Assembly (NCBI GenBank): GCA_038234785.1
Contig: JBBQTC010000084.1
Span: forward strand, 1-13,730
Source: UBA668 sp038234785
GTDB taxonomy: Bacteria > Actinomycetota > Acidimicrobiia > Acidimicrobiales > Ilumatobacteraceae
Length of the DNA stretch: 13,730 bases
Direction of reading: 5' to 3'
Under the pieces are notes generated by a model that was given only the letters and a program-made list of their open reading frames with translations, was not told the origin of the DNA and did no database searches. The position numbers were made by a program, and so were the translations under genes. This document shows, piece by piece, positions 12,837-13,730 of the stretch. Every line of letters starts with the position of its first letter. Position 1 is the stretch's first letter.

Positions 12837-13730
12837 CTACCGAGCCGCGGTGTCGTGCTTCGGTGGGCGCAGGTCGATTCGGAGGTCGACGAGACGTTCA
12901 TCGTCCTCGGCGTACCCCTGTTGATCGAGAATGCTGAGCAGATCCTCTTGGCGAGGTTGACCGAAGGCGAGGCGGTACAGCGCGCGTTGTCGTTGGAGGC
13001 GCTGTTCGCGCTGCTGGTCTTTGCTGAGCGGAAATGATGGAATCCACCGCTCGATCTTGGAATCGCCGGGGTATGTCCACCATGGCCACAGATCGTTCAT
13101 CTCCGGTTCGCGGCGCTCCTCGGCCGCCGCGAATGCTGCGATCCACGGGTCTGCGACGTCCGACCGAAGCGCTTCTTGGCGGTGAGCTGCGCCAACGTTC
13201 TTGCGGACGGCGTGGCCCTTGAAGCGATGGACGCGGCCCTCGCGCTGTTCGAAGTCAGCGGGATTGGCGGGCAAGTTCCAATGCACGAGGGAATGGCACC
13301 ACCAGTGGAAATCGATTCCCTCCTGCCCGATCGACGTTGACGCGAGAACCATCGGCCAGAACGGCGAATTGAACGCGGCCTGGACGTCAGACATGCGCTC
13401 CACGGACTTCTCGTCCGTCTTGACCGTGCCCTTGGCCGATCCGTAGCGAAGTGCGAAGCGTGCGTTGAAGCGCAGCGGCGTGTCGGGACGTGAGGGATCA
13501 AATCCTTGGAGCGCGGCGACGTGAAGAGCGATCGCGGAACGCACGTCCACTGCCATCGCGAGAAGTGCTTCGTCGGTGGACGGATTGAGATTGCCCACAA
13601 GGTGGTGGAGGTACTCGTCGAGGACGGCCTGCAGGTTGCCGCCGAGGCAGTACTCCAACACGACTTGCCAGTACGCGAGTTCGGATCCCTGGCTGTCGAG
13701 GAGCGTCATGACTTCCGGGCGGTTGAAGAG
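12837..13730 (-). CDS. SF2 (SNF2/DEAH-like) helicase, C-terminal part (start beyond right edge)
   Basis: The frame is open from the right edge (LFNRPEV precedes the ATG at 13709) to the stop at 12837, so only about the last 297 residues are seen. Helicase motif V reads ASTSIGQEGIDFHWW and motif VI reads FEQREGRVHRFKGH; between them lies LVHWNLPANPADF, the usual strand before motif VI. This is RecA-like domain 2 of a superfamily 2 helicase. The upstream stretch YWQVVLEYCLGGNLQAVLDE and the basic tail after motif VI (SKDQQREQRLQRQRALYRLA) do not point to a named family. Large helicases of this type often accompany nuclease or phospholipase-D-like domains in phage-defence loci, but no such domain is within the window. 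The Walker A motif, if present, lies outside. Confidence 0.8.
   Translation of the reverse strand, partial: LFNRPEVMTLLDSQGSELAYWQVVLEYCLGGNLQAVLDEYLHHLVGNLNPSTDEALLAMAVDVRSAIALHVAALQGFDPSRPDTPLRFNARFALRYGSAKGTVKTDEKSVERMSDVQAAFNSPFWPMVLASTSIGQEGIDFHWWCHSLVHWNLPANPADFEQREGRVHRFKGHAVRKNVGAAHRQEALRSDVADPWIAAFAAAEERREPEMNDLWPWWTYPGDSKIERWIPSFPLSKDQQREQRLQRQRALYRLAFGQPRQEDLLSILDQQGYAEDDERLVDLRIDLRPPKHDTAAR

Noticed and set aside
6101..13730. A Zorya-like system (four-helix protein with tail, OmpA-domain protein, large unknown protein, SF2 helicase)
   Set aside because: The four-helix protein lacks visible MotA/ExbB signatures, the OmpA domain is on a separate lipoprotein rather than a MotB-like single-pass protein, the genes lie on opposite strands, and the helicase motifs VHWNLPANPADF and QREGRVHRFKGH do not look like the usual ZorD ones.

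Overview
The window is high-GC DNA (roughly 65%) with GC-rich third codon positions, frequent GTG starts, four-base stop/start overlaps and several -10-like boxes lying only 8-11 nt from a start codon (possible leaderless transcripts). This points to an actinobacterium. No rRNA, tRNA, CRISPR array or transposase was seen. The gene content is that of an accessory island rich in probable defence and stress genes.

Layout. (1) 1-645, minus: 5' part of a HEPN-type protein, cut by the left edge. (2) 909-1611, plus: a gene of unknown function broken by one frameshift, converging with a small ribbon-helix-helix protein (1608-1868, minus) whose promoter contains three tandem 8-bp repeats. (3) 2055-6053, plus: a bacterial ubiquitin-like conjugation cluster (Bil/Bub type): ubiquitin-like protein ending in Gly, E2-like protein without a cysteine at the expected site, JAMM deubiquitinase, ThiF/E1-like enzyme, then an XRE repressor and an ImmA/IrrE (CapP-like) metallopeptidase. 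The same spaced palindrome, TGTTCGC-N6-GCGAACA, lies over the promoter of the conjugation genes and, with one mismatch, over the start of the repressor gene. This gives a readable regulatory circuit: the repressor holds both units off and the peptidase probably removes it. (4) 6101-9973, minus: a four-gene envelope operon that I cannot match to a named system: an OmpA-domain lipoprotein with both diaminopimelate-binding residues, a single-pass exported-domain protein, a four-helix membrane protein with a cytoplasmic coiled coil, and a protein ending in ten consecutive 11-residue repeats, each with Glu at position 4 and Lys at position 8. (5) 9974-10295: a structured divergent intergenic region with a 15-bp hairpin, tandem TGTAAC sites, a TGTAAC palindrome and a sigma-70-like promoter. 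(6) 10296-12329, plus: a 677-residue, probably alpha-helical-repeat protein of unknown function, followed by a small zinc-ribbon protein. (7) 12837-13730, minus: C-terminal part of a large SF2 helicase running off the right edge.

The best candidates for undescribed biology are the envelope operon with the 11-residue repeats, and the ubiquitin-like cluster with a cysteine-less E2-like protein and its own repressor/peptidase switch. All family assignments come from motifs read by eye; no database search was possible.
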